Shown: in pieces, positions 8,587 through 17,071 of the stretch
Layout of the letters: every line of letters begins with the position of its first letter
Numbering within the stretch: the first letter of the stretch is position 1
Assembly: GCA_945863885.1 (NCBI GenBank)
Contig: CAMAZY010000009.1
Coordinates: forward strand, 1-64,000
DNA from: an uncultured Clostridia bacterium
GTDB taxonomy: Bacteria; Bacillota; Clostridia; Oscillospirales; Acutalibacteraceae
Direction: 5' to 3'
DNA: 64,000 nucleotides
The notes under the pieces: model-generated
What the model was told of the DNA's origin: nothing
Database searches by the model: none
Seen by the model: only the letters and a program-made list of their open reading frames with translations
Position numbers and translations under genes: made by a program

Positions 8587-8803
8587 AAGGCGGCCGGGTG
8601 CGGCGAAGCCGCACGTTTTGCGTGCCGTCGGCACGCAAAACACAAAGCCGTCAGGCTTTGTCGGCCGCCGTCCCGCCTCCGGCTGTATTTTCCCCGAAGC
8701 CGCTCAGGTTCCCGTCACTTATAATCTACAAGCTTCCCGTTACGCAACTGCCGTTTCTGCGGGCAGAAGCTTCCTTTTTTGCGCAAAGGTAATCCGCGAC
8801 CAC
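8587..8803 (+). repeat. composite structured repeat, copy 1
   Basis: The core at 8589-8669 has an outer stem GGCGGCCG / CGGCCGCC enclosing three hairpins: GTGCGGC-gaa-GCCGCAC, GTTTTGCGTGCC-gtc-GGCACGCAAAAC, and ACAAAGCC-gtca-GGCTTTGT. A conserved tail follows with CACTTATAATCTACAAGCTT, a CCGTTTCTGCGG block and CGCGACCAC. After that come the short repeats of the type AACATCCAACATC up to about 8836. Full copies lie at 13414-13638, 36281-36492 and 56562-56773. Confidence 0.8.
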
Positions 8804-8879
8804 TTCTAACATCCAACATCTAAAATCCAACATCTTTATGCCCGAAAGAAAAAATCAACCGCTACCATAGGAGGGAACC

Positions 8880-9767
8880 ATGGATCTTATTATCAGTATT
8901 TCAAGAATCGTTTTGCCGATTCTGACCGTTATCATTGTAACAAAATGTATGCTTTCTCTCCTGCTCGGCCATCCGTCCGAAAAAATCTACGGCTATATCG
9001 TCGATATGGCGGACGGGGAGCGTCATGCGCTCGGCATGTGGGAAACGTCCATAGGCAGAAGCAATCTTTGCGATATTGTTTTGGGTTATAATACCGTTTC
9101 AAGAGCGCACGCCGTCATCAGCCGAAGAATTGACGGGTGGTATATTTTCGACCTGATGTCGAAGTCGGGAATCCAGATAAACGGCAAGAAGCTTGAAAAA
9201 AGCGCAACGATTCAAAGCGGCGATGTTCTGACGATCGGTTCGGCAAGCTTTAAGTTTCTTGTTTCAAACGATCCCGTTCAGGCAGCGGGCAGAAAGACCG
9301 GGAAGAACGGCGGAAAAAAACAGGCTTCTGCAAGGCAGCAGCCGCAAAGACCGCAAAATCAGCCTTTGTCAGGCGGATATACCCACCCTGACGCAGGAAA
9401 TGCGAATCCGTATATGGCGGGCGGACAGCCGTATAAGCAAAACAGCGTTCCCCGTACGGGAAAGACGGGTGACCCGGCAATCGTGAATCCGAAAACGGGA
9501 GAAATTGTTGTCCTTCGCGGCAATCTTGTTTCGGTCGGAAGAGGTAACACCTGTGACCTGAGGCTTTCCGACCCGAGCGTATCAAGAAAGCACGCTTCGC
9601 TTGTTCTTTATGAGGACGGTTGGGCGATTGAGGATTCCGGTTCCGCTTCCGGTACGTTCCTGAACGGACAGAAGGTCACGTCGCCGCAGCTTCTTTTTGA
9701 CGGTGACATCATAACCTTAGGCGCAACAAGACTCAGCTTCCGGGTGCTTTCCCGCACATATGACTGA
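8880..9767 (+). CDS. membrane-anchored protein with two FHA domains
   Basis: This 295-residue protein has one N-terminal membrane helix (about residues 4-26, LIISISRIVLPILTVIIV) and two forkhead-associated phosphothreonine-binding domains on the cytoplasmic side. The first spans about 45-120 (SIGRSNLCDIVLG, VSRAHAVISR) and the second about 200-290 (SVGRGNTCDLRLS, VSRKHASLVL). The linker is rich in Gln, Pro and Gly. It is followed 17 bases later by an FtsW/RodA gene and then a class B PBP. This resembles the FhaB-RodA-PbpA order known from mycobacteria, so it probably recruits phosphorylated partners to the wall machinery. GGAGGG lies just before the ATG. No kinase is in the window. Confidence 0.88.
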   Translation: MDLIISISRIVLPILTVIIVTKCMLSLLLGHPSEKIYGYIVDMADGERHALGMWETSIGRSNLCDIVLGYNTVSRAHAVISRRIDGWYIFDLMSKSGIQINGKKLEKSATIQSGDVLTIGSASFKFLVSNDPVQAAGRKTGKNGGKKQASARQQPQRPQNQPLSGGYTHPDAGNANPYMAGGQPYKQNSVPRTGKTGDPAIVNPKTGEIVVLRGNLVSVGRGNTCDLRLSDPSVSRKHASLVLYEDGWAIEDSGSASGTFLNGQKVTSPQLLFDGDIITLGATRLSFRVLSRTYD

Positions 9768-9784
9768 AGGAAAGGAGAGACAGC

Positions 9785-11068
9785 ATGAACAACGATAAGA
9801 AACCGGCATACCGTGAACGACTTCGCCGGAAATATAAATATGTTGACCGGGCATTCATTTTGTTTTTGCTTTCCATTTTTCAGTTCTTTACCTATATACC
9901 CGTAATTTTTCATGACGAAAAGGTCTTTCCGTTACAGGCGTTGATGCTTGTAGGCTATACGCTTTTTGAATGGCTTTACGTTTTCGTTATGCACGTCTTT
10001 TTCAAAAAGGTAAATTTTGAATTGGAATTTATTGCGTTCTTCCTTTGCGGAATCGGACTGTGTGTCACCACAAGCGTCAACCCGACCACGATTGTAACGC
10101 AGCTTGCTTCCGTTATTTTGGGCATTATCGTATACGATATTCTTCTTTGGTTTCTTCAGGACGTCAACCGGGTGATGAAAGTCCGTTTGCCGCTTGCGGT
10201 GTTTACGCTCTTGTTTTTTGCGGCGTGCTTTTTATATATCCGTGTTGCGGTCGGGGTAAAAAACGGCGCATATAACTGGCTTTATATCGGCGGTGTTTCC
10301 ATTCAGCCGGCGGAGCTTGTGAAAATCGCCTTTGTCTTTGTCGGTGCGGCGTCGCTCGATAAGCTTCTTACAGCCAAAAACAACTATTTATACATAGTGT
10401 TCGCTTTGGGCTGTATCGGAATTCCCGTCTTGATGCGGGATATGGGAACGGCGCTGATTTTCTTTTTCACGTTTATCGTTATTGCGTTCATGCGTTCGGG
10501 TGATATCCGGTCGATTTTGTTTATCTGTGCGATTGCCGTTGTCGGCGCCGTTATCGTAATCGCTTTGAAGCCCTATGTTGCCAATCGGTTTATGGCGTAC
10601 CGTCATGTCTGGGAAAATACGGACAACAGCGGCGGCTATCAGCAGGTAAGAACCCTTATCTACTGCGTCAGCGGCGGTCTTTTCGGCTTGGGTCTCGGAA
10701 ACGGGAAGCTCAGGGACATTTTTGCTTCGACGACCGACCTTGTTTTCGGCGTTGTCTGTGAGGAGCTGGGCATGATCGTGGCTTTCTGCATCGTGATCTG
10801 CTTTGCGGTTATTGCCATCTATGCCGTTGTCAATTCCAGATCCGCTCCGTCAACCTTTTATTCGATTGCGGCGTGTGCGGCGGCGGCGATGCTTCTTTTT
10901 CAGACGAGTCTGAACATTTTCGGAATCACGGATCTTTTGCCGCTGACGGGTGTTACGCTCCCGTTTGTCAGCCAGGGCGGTTCGAGCATGATCTGTTCGT
11001 GGGCACTTTTCGCTTTTATCAAAGCGGCGGACGTCAGAGCCTACCCGAAAGTATTCAAAAACAGTTAA
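9785..11068 (+). CDS. FtsW/RodA/SpoVE family peptidoglycan glycosyltransferase
   Basis: This SEDS-family membrane enzyme polymerises lipid II into glycan strands. It has 427 residues and about ten membrane segments. Family blocks are YNWLYIGGVSIQPAELVKIA near residue 160, RDMGTALIFF near 220, YQQVRTLIYCVSGG near 285, and a final LTGVTLPFVSQGGSSM near 390. The first 25 residues are basic (RERLRRKYKY) and longer than usual. It sits between the FHA protein and a class B PBP with 17- and 12-base gaps, so the three are almost certainly one operon and one complex. Whether it serves elongation or division cannot be told. Confidence 0.95.
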   Translation: MNNDKKPAYRERLRRKYKYVDRAFILFLLSIFQFFTYIPVIFHDEKVFPLQALMLVGYTLFEWLYVFVMHVFFKKVNFELEFIAFFLCGIGLCVTTSVNPTTIVTQLASVILGIIVYDILLWFLQDVNRVMKVRLPLAVFTLLFFAACFLYIRVAVGVKNGAYNWLYIGGVSIQPAELVKIAFVFVGAASLDKLLTAKNNYLYIVFALGCIGIPVLMRDMGTALIFFFTFIVIAFMRSGDIRSILFICAIAVVGAVIVIALKPYVANRFMAYRHVWENTDNSGGYQQVRTLIYCVSGGLFGLGLGNGKLRDIFASTTDLVFGVVCEELGMIVAFCIVICFAVIAIYAVVNSRSAPSTFYSIAACAAAAMLLFQTSLNIFGITDLLPLTGVTLPFVSQGGSSMICSWALFAFIKAADVRAYPKVFKNS

Positions 11069-11080
11069 GGAGGCGGTGAG

Positions 11081-12451
11081 ATGAAAAATATTACGAAACG
11101 TGCTTATGTGATTTACGCCCTGATCTGCGCTTTCTTTATCGGATTGGGAATTCTGATGTATTCATTTATTGCGCACGGCGGCGAGTGGGCCTCCAACCGT
11201 ATCAACCGCCATGTTTTTTCAAACCGTCAGCTTACCAATGCGGGGACGATTTACGACCGCAATATGAAAGTGCTTGCCCAAACCAAAAACGGAGAACGGA
11301 TATTCAGCGACGACTATTATACCCGTGTTTCGACTTTGCACGTCGTCGGGGACTCCCAAGGCTATATTGCCACGGGGCTTCAGACGCTTTACCGGCCGAA
11401 TCTGATCGGCTACAATTTTGTTGACGGTGTTTACAATTCCGTCAAAGCTAACGACAAAAGCGATATTGTGCTGACAATCGACGCCGAGGTGTCAAAGACC
11501 GCATGGCAGGCGATGAACGGCAACAAAGGAACGATCTGTGCCTATAACTATAAAACAGGCGAGGTCATCTGCATGGTTTCTTCGCCGTCCTATGACCCGG
11601 AGAACAAGCCGTCGGATATTGACACCGACACCACGGGCAAATATAACGGAATCTATATCAACCGCTTTCTTACCGGTGTGTTTACGCCCGGTTCGACGTT
11701 CAAGGTCGTTACGGCAATCTGTGCGCTCGACAATATTCCGGATGTGACGAGCAGAACCTTTACCTGTACGGGCAAATACAAAATCGGTAACGACTATGTA
11801 ACCTGCAACAACCGCTCCGGACACGGGAAGCTTACCTTTGAAGAAGCGCTCAACGTCTCGTGCAACAGCGTATTCGCCGAGCTTGCGGTTGAGCTCGGAA
11901 ACGACAAGCTCACCGAGACTGTCAGACAGCTCGGCTTCGGCTCGTCCGTCACCGTCAGCAAGGCGCAGACCGTAAAAAGCACCTTTGACCTTTCCAATGC
12001 CGCCGCCATCGACAGAGGCTGGGCGGGAATCGGTCAGTACACAACGCTTGTCAATCCCTGTCAGATGCTGATGCTTATGGGCGCCATCGCCAACAACGGA
12101 CAGGCGATGATCCCGTATGTTGTGGACGAATCATCCGAGATTGTTGACGAAAAAGGAAAGGTCAACAAAAACATCAGCATAAACGAAAGTACACTGAAAA
12201 CAATAAGAAAAATGCTTCGCTCGAATGTTGTGAATTATTACGGCGATTCGAAGTTCCCGGGCCTTGAGTTTTGCGGAAAGACCGGCTCGGCGGAGGTTTC
12301 AAACGGAAAAAGCCACGCATGGTTTTACGGCTTTTCGATGCGCAACGATTTCCCGTATGCGATAGTCGTCTGTTTGGAAAACGGCGGTATCGGCTATAAT
12401 GATGCAATACCGGCGGCCAACAAGGTGCTTCAGGCAATCGCCGCCCGATAA
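11081..12451 (+). CDS. class B penicillin-binding protein (PbpA-like transpeptidase)
   Basis: This 456-residue transpeptidase has one N-terminal membrane helix (about 10-32) and an extracytoplasmic domain. The active-site serine lies in TPGSTFKVV near residue 210, the SxN motif in VSCNSVFAEL near 262 and the KTG motif in FCGKTGSAEV near 392. The short pedestal domain (GTIYDRNMKVLAQT) and total length fit the PbpA group rather than the larger PBP2/SpoVD forms. It pairs functionally with the SEDS protein encoded 12 bases upstream; AGGAGG precedes the ATG. The SDR gene follows after 32 bases. Confidence 0.95.
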   Translation: MKNITKRAYVIYALICAFFIGLGILMYSFIAHGGEWASNRINRHVFSNRQLTNAGTIYDRNMKVLAQTKNGERIFSDDYYTRVSTLHVVGDSQGYIATGLQTLYRPNLIGYNFVDGVYNSVKANDKSDIVLTIDAEVSKTAWQAMNGNKGTICAYNYKTGEVICMVSSPSYDPENKPSDIDTDTTGKYNGIYINRFLTGVFTPGSTFKVVTAICALDNIPDVTSRTFTCTGKYKIGNDYVTCNNRSGHGKLTFEEALNVSCNSVFAELAVELGNDKLTETVRQLGFGSSVTVSKAQTVKSTFDLSNAAAIDRGWAGIGQYTTLVNPCQMLMLMGAIANNGQAMIPYVVDESSEIVDEKGKVNKNISINESTLKTIRKMLRSNVVNYYGDSKFPGLEFCGKTGSAEVSNGKSHAWFYGFSMRNDFPYAIVVCLENGGIGYNDAIPAANKVLQAIAAR

Positions 12452-12483
12452 TAATACAATTTATTACGAAAGGATATGAACCT

Positions 12484-13335
12484 ATGTTTAACCATGAAAA
12501 TCTCAAAGGAAGAGTTGCTGTTGTCACAGGAGGCGGCGGTGTATTATGCGCCGCATTCGCCAAGACGCTCGCAAAGCAGGGCGTAAAGGTTGCCGTGCTT
12601 GACCTAAACGAAGAAGCGGCGAAAAAGGTCGCTGACGAAATCAACGCCGACGGCGGAACAGCGATTGCCGTCGCCTGCAACGTACTTGAACCCGAAAGCA
12701 TGAAAGCGGCAAGAGAAACGGTCAACGAAGCCTTAGGCACCTGCGACATTCTTTTAAACGGCGCCGGCGGCAACAATCCGAAGGGCACCACCACAAAAGA
12801 AACGCTTGAAAAAATCGACCTTGTGAATAAGGATGACAGCATCAAGACCTTTTTCGATCTTGATCCGCAGGGAATTTCCTTTGTTTTCAACCTCAATTTC
12901 CTCGGAACGCTGATTCCGACGCAGGTTTTTGCCCGTGACATGGCCGAAAAGGAAAACTCCTGCATCGTGATGATTACCTCCATGAACGCTTACCGTCCGC
13001 TGACCAAGATACCGGCGTATTCGGCGGCTAAGGCGGCGGTGCAGAACTTTACGCAGTTTATGGCGGTACATTTCGCCGAGGTCGGAATCCGAGTCAACGC
13101 CATCGCTCCGGGCTTCTTCTCAACCAATCAGAACAAGGCCCTTTTATGGAACGAGGACGGCACACCGACCGCAAGAACGGGCAAGATTCTTGCCGCAACG
13201 CCGATGAACCGGTTCGGCGAACCCGAAGAGCTGGAAGGAGCGCTTTTGTTCCTTTGCGACGAGGCGTATTCTTCGTTTATCACCGGCACGACGATTGCTG
13301 TTGACGGCGGCTTTAATGCGTACTCGGGAGTGTGA
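12484..13335 (+). CDS. SDR family oxidoreductase, D-mannonate oxidoreductase-like
   Basis: This NAD(P)-dependent short-chain dehydrogenase has 283 residues. The cofactor motif is VVTGGGGVLCAAFAKTLAK near residue 14, the NxAG block is LLNGAGGNNPKG, the catalytic Ser is in VMITSMNAY and YxxxK is in AYSAAKAAV near 180. The insertion after the NxAG block (LEKIDLVNKDDSIKTFFDLD) and the ending AVDGGFNAYSGV are typical of the fructuronate/mannonate oxidoreductase subgroup of SDRs, recalled from family knowledge. No uronate genes adjoin it, so the substrate is uncertain. It may be co-transcribed with the wall genes (32-base gap, AAAGGA before the ATG). The stop codon falls within a 23-bp tandem repeat. 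Confidence 0.82.
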   Translation: MFNHENLKGRVAVVTGGGGVLCAAFAKTLAKQGVKVAVLDLNEEAAKKVADEINADGGTAIAVACNVLEPESMKAARETVNEALGTCDILLNGAGGNNPKGTTTKETLEKIDLVNKDDSIKTFFDLDPQGISFVFNLNFLGTLIPTQVFARDMAEKENSCIVMITSMNAYRPLTKIPAYSAAKAAVQNFTQFMAVHFAEVGIRVNAIAPGFFSTNQNKALLWNEDGTPTARTGKILAATPMNRFGEPEELEGALLFLCDEAYSSFITGTTIAVDGGFNAYSGV

Positions 13336-13377
13336 TGCGGTGCGGAGCACCTATGTGATGCGGTGCGGAGCACCTAA
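13332..13377. repeat. 23-bp direct repeat, two units
   Basis: Two units beginning GTGATGCGGTGCGGAGCACC lie back to back, at 13332-13354 and 13355-13377. Each can form a small hairpin (GGTGCGGAGCACC). The first unit contains the stop codon of the SDR gene. Similar short hairpin modules stand at the edge of the composite repeat near 35940-35990. Confidence 0.7.
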
Positions 13378-13386
13378 ATGAATAAT

Positions 13387-13638
13387 GAATAATGAATAGT
13401 GAATAATGAATAATTGTGGTCGCGGGTTTACCCTGTACCAAAGGAAAGCTCCCTCCCGCAGAGGTGGTTTGTTCGCTGAGGGAAGTTTGCAGATTATAAG
13501 CGCTGGGAAGTTGGGCTGCCTTCGGGTGAGCTTCTTCCAAAGGCGGGACGGCGGCCGACAAAACCCTTTTTGGGGTTTTGTTTTTGTCGCTGCCGCAGGC
13601 AGCGGCAAATGTGCGGCTTCGCCGCACCCGGCCGCCTT
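13387..13638 (-). repeat. composite structured repeat, copy 2
   Basis: Read leftward, the core at 13550-13636 has the GGCGGCCG / CGGCCGCC outer stem and hairpins GTGCGGC-gaa-GCCGCAC, CGCTGCC-tgc-GGCAGCG with flanking TTTG/CAAA-type pairing, and ACAAAACCC-caaaaa-GGGTTTTGT. The tail with TTATAATCTGCAAACTTCCC, CCCGCGACCACAA and the ATTCATT tract ends at 13387. Confidence 0.8.
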
Positions 13639-13639
13639 G

Positions 13640-13803
13640 CTTCCCCGTCGGAACCGGGGGCGGTGAGATTGCCGGCTCCCCGGCACTTATCATCAGCGGT
13701 TTTCCCGATTCGGAAAATCCGCTTGTGCGGGGACAGCTTTCCTCCGCAACGGCGTCAGGACGCGACCTTTTCTAACATCTGACATCTAAAATCCAACATC
13801 TAA
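13640..13803 (+). repeat. partial diverged copy of the composite repeat tail
   Basis: A second, rightward tail is recognisable: CACTTATCATCAGCGG, a hairpin GCGGTTTTCC-cgattc-GGAAAATCCGC, then GACGCGACC and TAACATCTGACATC/TAAAATCCAACATC. It lacks the three-hairpin core. It ends just before the ribosome site of the next gene. Confidence 0.5.
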
Positions 13804-13822
13804 TAAAGGAAGTCTTAAACCC

Positions 13823-14467
13823 ATGTACAAAGCTGTAATTTTTGACCTTGACGGAACACTGCTGAACACACTTGACGATCTTGCGGCAAGTGTCAATTTT
13901 GCTCTGAAAGACTGCGGATATCCCGAAAGAACGATCGAGGAGGTTCGTGCCTTTATCGGCAACGGCGTCATTAAATTGATGCAGCGGGCTACCCCCGACG
14001 GAATCGGTCAGGCGGATTTTGACCGCTGCTTTGAAAGCTTCCGGACGCATTATCTCAAGCATATGTTTGACACCACAAAGCCCTACGACGGAATTTTGAC
14101 GCTGCTTGATACGCTCAAAGCCGCCGGAATCAAAACCGCCGTCGTTTCCAATAAACTGCATTCGGGCGTTGTCGGGCTTTGCAAGGACTTTTTCGGCGAC
14201 CGGCTGACCTGCGCTTTCGGCGTCCTTGACGAAAGCGAGCGCAAACCTGCCCCGGCGAACGTGTTCAAGGCGATCAAAGAAATGCGGGTCGAAGCCGCAG
14301 ACTGCGTTTACGTCGGCGACAGTGAGGTTGATGTTCAGACCGCAAACAATGCCGGGCTTGACTGTATCGCCGTTACATGGGGCTACCGGGATCCCGATGT
14401 TTTAAAAATGAACAGCCCGAAATATATGATTGAGAAACCGGAAGAAATTCTTCCGATCGTCAGATAA
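13823..14467 (+). CDS. HAD-family phosphatase, phosphoglycolate phosphatase-like
   Basis: This soluble hydrolase has 214 residues. HAD motif I is FDLDGTLLNTLDDLAAS at residue 6, motif II is AVVSNKLH near 108, the motif III lysine is in RKPAPANVF near 143 and motif IV is YVGDSEVDVQTANNAGLD near 162. The alpha-helical cap places it in the Gph/PGMB subfamily, so it probably removes phosphate from a small sugar or glycolate phosphate. AAGGAAG lies upstream of the ATG and a terminator follows, so it is monocistronic. Confidence 0.9.
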   Translation: MYKAVIFDLDGTLLNTLDDLAASVNFALKDCGYPERTIEEVRAFIGNGVIKLMQRATPDGIGQADFDRCFESFRTHYLKHMFDTTKPYDGILTLLDTLKAAGIKTAVVSNKLHSGVVGLCKDFFGDRLTCAFGVLDESERKPAPANVFKAIKEMRVEAADCVYVGDSEVDVQTANNAGLDCIAVTWGYRDPDVLKMNSPKYMIEKPEEILPIVR

Positions 14468-14469
14468 AA

Positions 14470-14508
14470 AATCCGCCGTGTACAGTGAAAATGAAACACG
14501 GCGGATTC
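14470..14508 (+). terminator. terminator of the HAD phosphatase gene
   Basis: ATCCGCCGTGT pairs with ACACGGCGGAT around a 15-base loop, followed by TCTTTTG, three bases after the stop codon. The next 170 bases up to the following gene are AT-rich leader. Confidence 0.85.
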
Positions 14509-14679
14509 TTTTGTGATAATTTTTACTGTCAGATTTGCAAAGCTCTGCGATTTTGTCACAATTTCGTCGGATTTTACACTTTTTGTTGATTTTTTGTGAA
14601 CTTTGTGATAAAATCAATTAAGAAACGGCGACAATGTTTTATATTTCGTAGCCGAAAAATAAGGCAAGGGGCGGTAAAA

Positions 14680-16221
14680 ATGCTTGAATGCGGTACCTGC
14701 AGTGAAAACGGCATCAATCCGAAAGCGGTTTATGATTTTGTAAAAAGATGTGAAGAAGAGGAACTCGGCGTCAACAGTATGATGCTTCTCAAAAACGGAA
14801 AGGTGGTCGCCCAAGGCTGTCATACGCCGTACAGCAACACAACGAAGCATATCATGTATTCGCTTTCGAAGTCCGTCACGGCGACAGCACTCGGCTTTGC
14901 GGTTGACGAAGGCAAAATCAGCCTTGACGACTCGATATGCAAGTTCTTTCCCGAATATGACAAGAGAGGGAAAAATGCCGGCATCACCGTCCGCCACCTT
15001 GTTACGATGACTTCGGGAAAGCTTATCGGAATGGCGAAGGCAAGGCACGACAAGGATTGGGTGAAAATCTTTTTTGATTCACCGTCCGTGGCAAAGCCCG
15101 GCAAGGTTTTTATGTACCTGAACGACAATTTCTATATGCTTTCCGCTATCATCAGCCGTGTTTACGGCGAAACGCTTGTTGATTTTCTGTATCCGAGACT
15201 GTTTGAGCCGCTCGGAATTGAAAAGCCCGTCTGGGAAACCGACAAATTCGGTTACGCCGCCGGCGGCTGGGGACTTTATTTAAGCGTCGAGGACGTTTCG
15301 AAAATCATGCTTTGCTATGCGCAAAACGGAAAATGGAACGGAAAACAGCTGCTGAGCGAAAAATGGGTAGAGGAAGCGACTTCTTATCAGGTGCCGACCG
15401 TCAAGCGGGGGCACATTGACAACACCATGGGCTACGGCTACAGCTTCTGGCGAACCTCGCTCCCCGACACCTACCGAGCCTACGGTCTTCACGGTCAGTT
15501 CGGCTATGTTTTCAAGGGCAGGGATACGGTGCTGACGCTTGCAAGCGGGATTTCGAAGGACGAACACCTTTCGGACGCAATTAACGAGATGACCGAAACC
15601 CTTTGGGACGAGCCGGAAGCCGAATATGAAGAAAAGCTTAAGGAGCTTCTCTCATCTCTCGGCGACAAGGACGATCTGCCCGAAATGCCGAGGAATACCG
15701 AGCTTGAGCAGTATCAGAGCCACCGGGTGCTGAAAACAAGCTCCTCCTCTTTTGCGTCGATGCTTCATGCGACCGTGACGACGGTTATGGACGAGGCAAT
15801 CGGACATATTGACCGGTTCTCCCTGAGTCTCAAGGGCGACGATTTATACCTGACGTGGAACGAGGGACTGTACATAAACACCATCAAGCTCGGAATGCAC
15901 AATCAGTATGAATATTCCGATGTGACCCTTGCGGGGCTTCATTATACCGCCTGCTCGAAAGCGGCGTGGACAAAGGAAACGGAGCTTACCGTGCTTGTAA
16001 GACTCGAACAGACCTGCCATGTCCGCCGGCTGATTTTCGATTTTTCCGACAAGAAGAAAGTCAGAATCAAAAACGACTCGTTCCCCGACATGCCGAACCT
16101 TGCGGCGCACTATATGGACTTTTCCGGTTTCCCGCTTCCGCCGAGAATCGAAAAGCTGCTTGTCAAGTACGTTGCACCGGGCGTTCTGCTTTTGGGCGAG
16201 CCGAATTTCAAGGTGTCCTGA
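14680..16221 (+). CDS. serine hydrolase of the class C beta-lactamase/penicillin-binding family
   Basis: This 513-residue cytoplasmic or membrane-free hydrolase has a beta-lactamase-fold domain in its first 310 residues. The SxxK serine lies in YSLSKSVTATAL near residue 61, YxN in MYLNDNFYML near 150 and the HxG-type motif in GLHGQFGYV near 270. A C-terminal beta-rich domain of about 190 residues follows. No signal peptide is seen, which is unusual for a resistance enzyme and suggests an esterase or peptidase role. The ATG at 14680 was preferred because GGGGCGG precedes it; an upstream in-frame ATG at 14596 has none. It is bounded by terminators. Confidence 0.85.
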   Translation: MLECGTCSENGINPKAVYDFVKRCEEEELGVNSMMLLKNGKVVAQGCHTPYSNTTKHIMYSLSKSVTATALGFAVDEGKISLDDSICKFFPEYDKRGKNAGITVRHLVTMTSGKLIGMAKARHDKDWVKIFFDSPSVAKPGKVFMYLNDNFYMLSAIISRVYGETLVDFLYPRLFEPLGIEKPVWETDKFGYAAGGWGLYLSVEDVSKIMLCYAQNGKWNGKQLLSEKWVEEATSYQVPTVKRGHIDNTMGYGYSFWRTSLPDTYRAYGLHGQFGYVFKGRDTVLTLASGISKDEHLSDAINEMTETLWDEPEAEYEEKLKELLSSLGDKDDLPEMPRNTELEQYQSHRVLKTSSSSFASMLHATVTTVMDEAIGHIDRFSLSLKGDDLYLTWNEGLYINTIKLGMHNQYEYSDVTLAGLHYTACSKAAWTKETELTVLVRLEQTCHVRRLIFDFSDKKKVRIKNDSFPDMPNLAAHYMDFSGFPLPPRIEKLLVKYVAPGVLLLGEPNFKVS

Positions 16222-16276
16222 ACAGAGTACAGATGTGAGAAATCAGATGTCAGATAGTGCCTGATTTGCCCATGAT

Positions 16277-16310
16277 AAAAGCCGACTGCTTTTTGCAATC
16301 GGCTTTTGTT
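16277..16310. terminator. bidirectional terminator between convergent genes
   Basis: AAAAGCCGA pairs with TCGGCTTTT. T-runs follow in both directions, so it can serve the rightward hydrolase gene and the leftward ABC operon, whose last gene ends two bases on. Confidence 0.8.
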
Positions 16311-16311
16311 G

Positions 16312-17058
16312 TTATTGGCTGAGCCGGAGCGACTCAATGATTCTTTTTTTATAGGCGATAAATTCCGGTGTCAGCGTAAAGTCGTTTGTTCTCGGCTTCT
16401 TTTCGTCAATCGTGATTTCGTCGCTGATGACGCCCGGCACGCCCGACAGAATATAAATCCTGTCTGAAATCAGAATCGCCTCGTCGATGTCGTGCGTGAT
16501 AAAGAGGGTAGACAGCTTGATTTTCTGCATGATGTCGAGATACCATTCATGAATCGCACTTTTCGTAATCGTGTCAAGTGCGCTGAACGGCTCGTCAAGA
16601 AGCGCCACGCCGTCCGAGCAAAGGTAAGTCCGAAGAAGCGCCGCACGCTGTCTCATGCCGCCCGAAAGCTCGGCAGGATAGTGGTTTTCCGTACCCCCGA
16701 GTCCGAATTCGGCAAACAGCGGCCGTGCCTTCTCTCTTGCCTGCTTCTTTTTCATGCCCTTGATGACAAGCGGCAGGGCGACATTGTCAAGCACCGTATA
16801 ATACGGCAACAGCAGATCCTTTTGCAGCATATAGCTGATTTTTCCGGGTTTGCCTGTTATGTCCTCGCCGTTTAACAGCACCCGTCCGCTGTCGGGCTTG
16901 TACAGACCCGAAATGCAGTTGAAAAGCGTTGTTTTTCCGCTTCCGCTTACGCCTAAAAGACTGACAAGCTCGCCCTCGTCAAGGCGGATGCTGATATTTT
17001 CGATTACCTTTTTATCGCCGAAGCTTTTTGTTACGCCTTCGGTTTTTAAAAATCCCAT
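16312..17058 (-). CDS. thiZ: ABC transporter ATP-binding protein, pyrimidine/thiamine precursor uptake
   Basis: This 248-residue ATPase energises the transporter of the TPP-riboswitch operon. Walker A is LLGVSGSGKTTLF near residue 36, the Q-loop lies in YMLQKDLLLPYY, the signature is LSGGMRQRAALLRT near 130, Walker B is VALLDEPFSALD near 152 and the switch histidine is in FITHDIDEAI. Sequence style matches the nitrate/sulfonate/NMT1-linked ATPases. It is the last gene of a four-gene leftward operon, 13 bases after the binding-protein gene. Confidence 0.9.
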   Translation of the reverse strand: MGFLKTEGVTKSFGDKKVIENISIRLDEGELVSLLGVSGSGKTTLFNCISGLYKPDSGRVLLNGEDITGKPGKISYMLQKDLLLPYYTVLDNVALPLVIKGMKKKQAREKARPLFAEFGLGGTENHYPAELSGGMRQRAALLRTYLCSDGVALLDEPFSALDTITKSAIHEWYLDIMQKIKLSTLFITHDIDEAILISDRIYILSGVPGVISDEITIDEKKPRTNDFTLTPEFIAYKKRIIESLRLSQ

Positions 17059-17071
17059 CGGCTGTCAGTCC

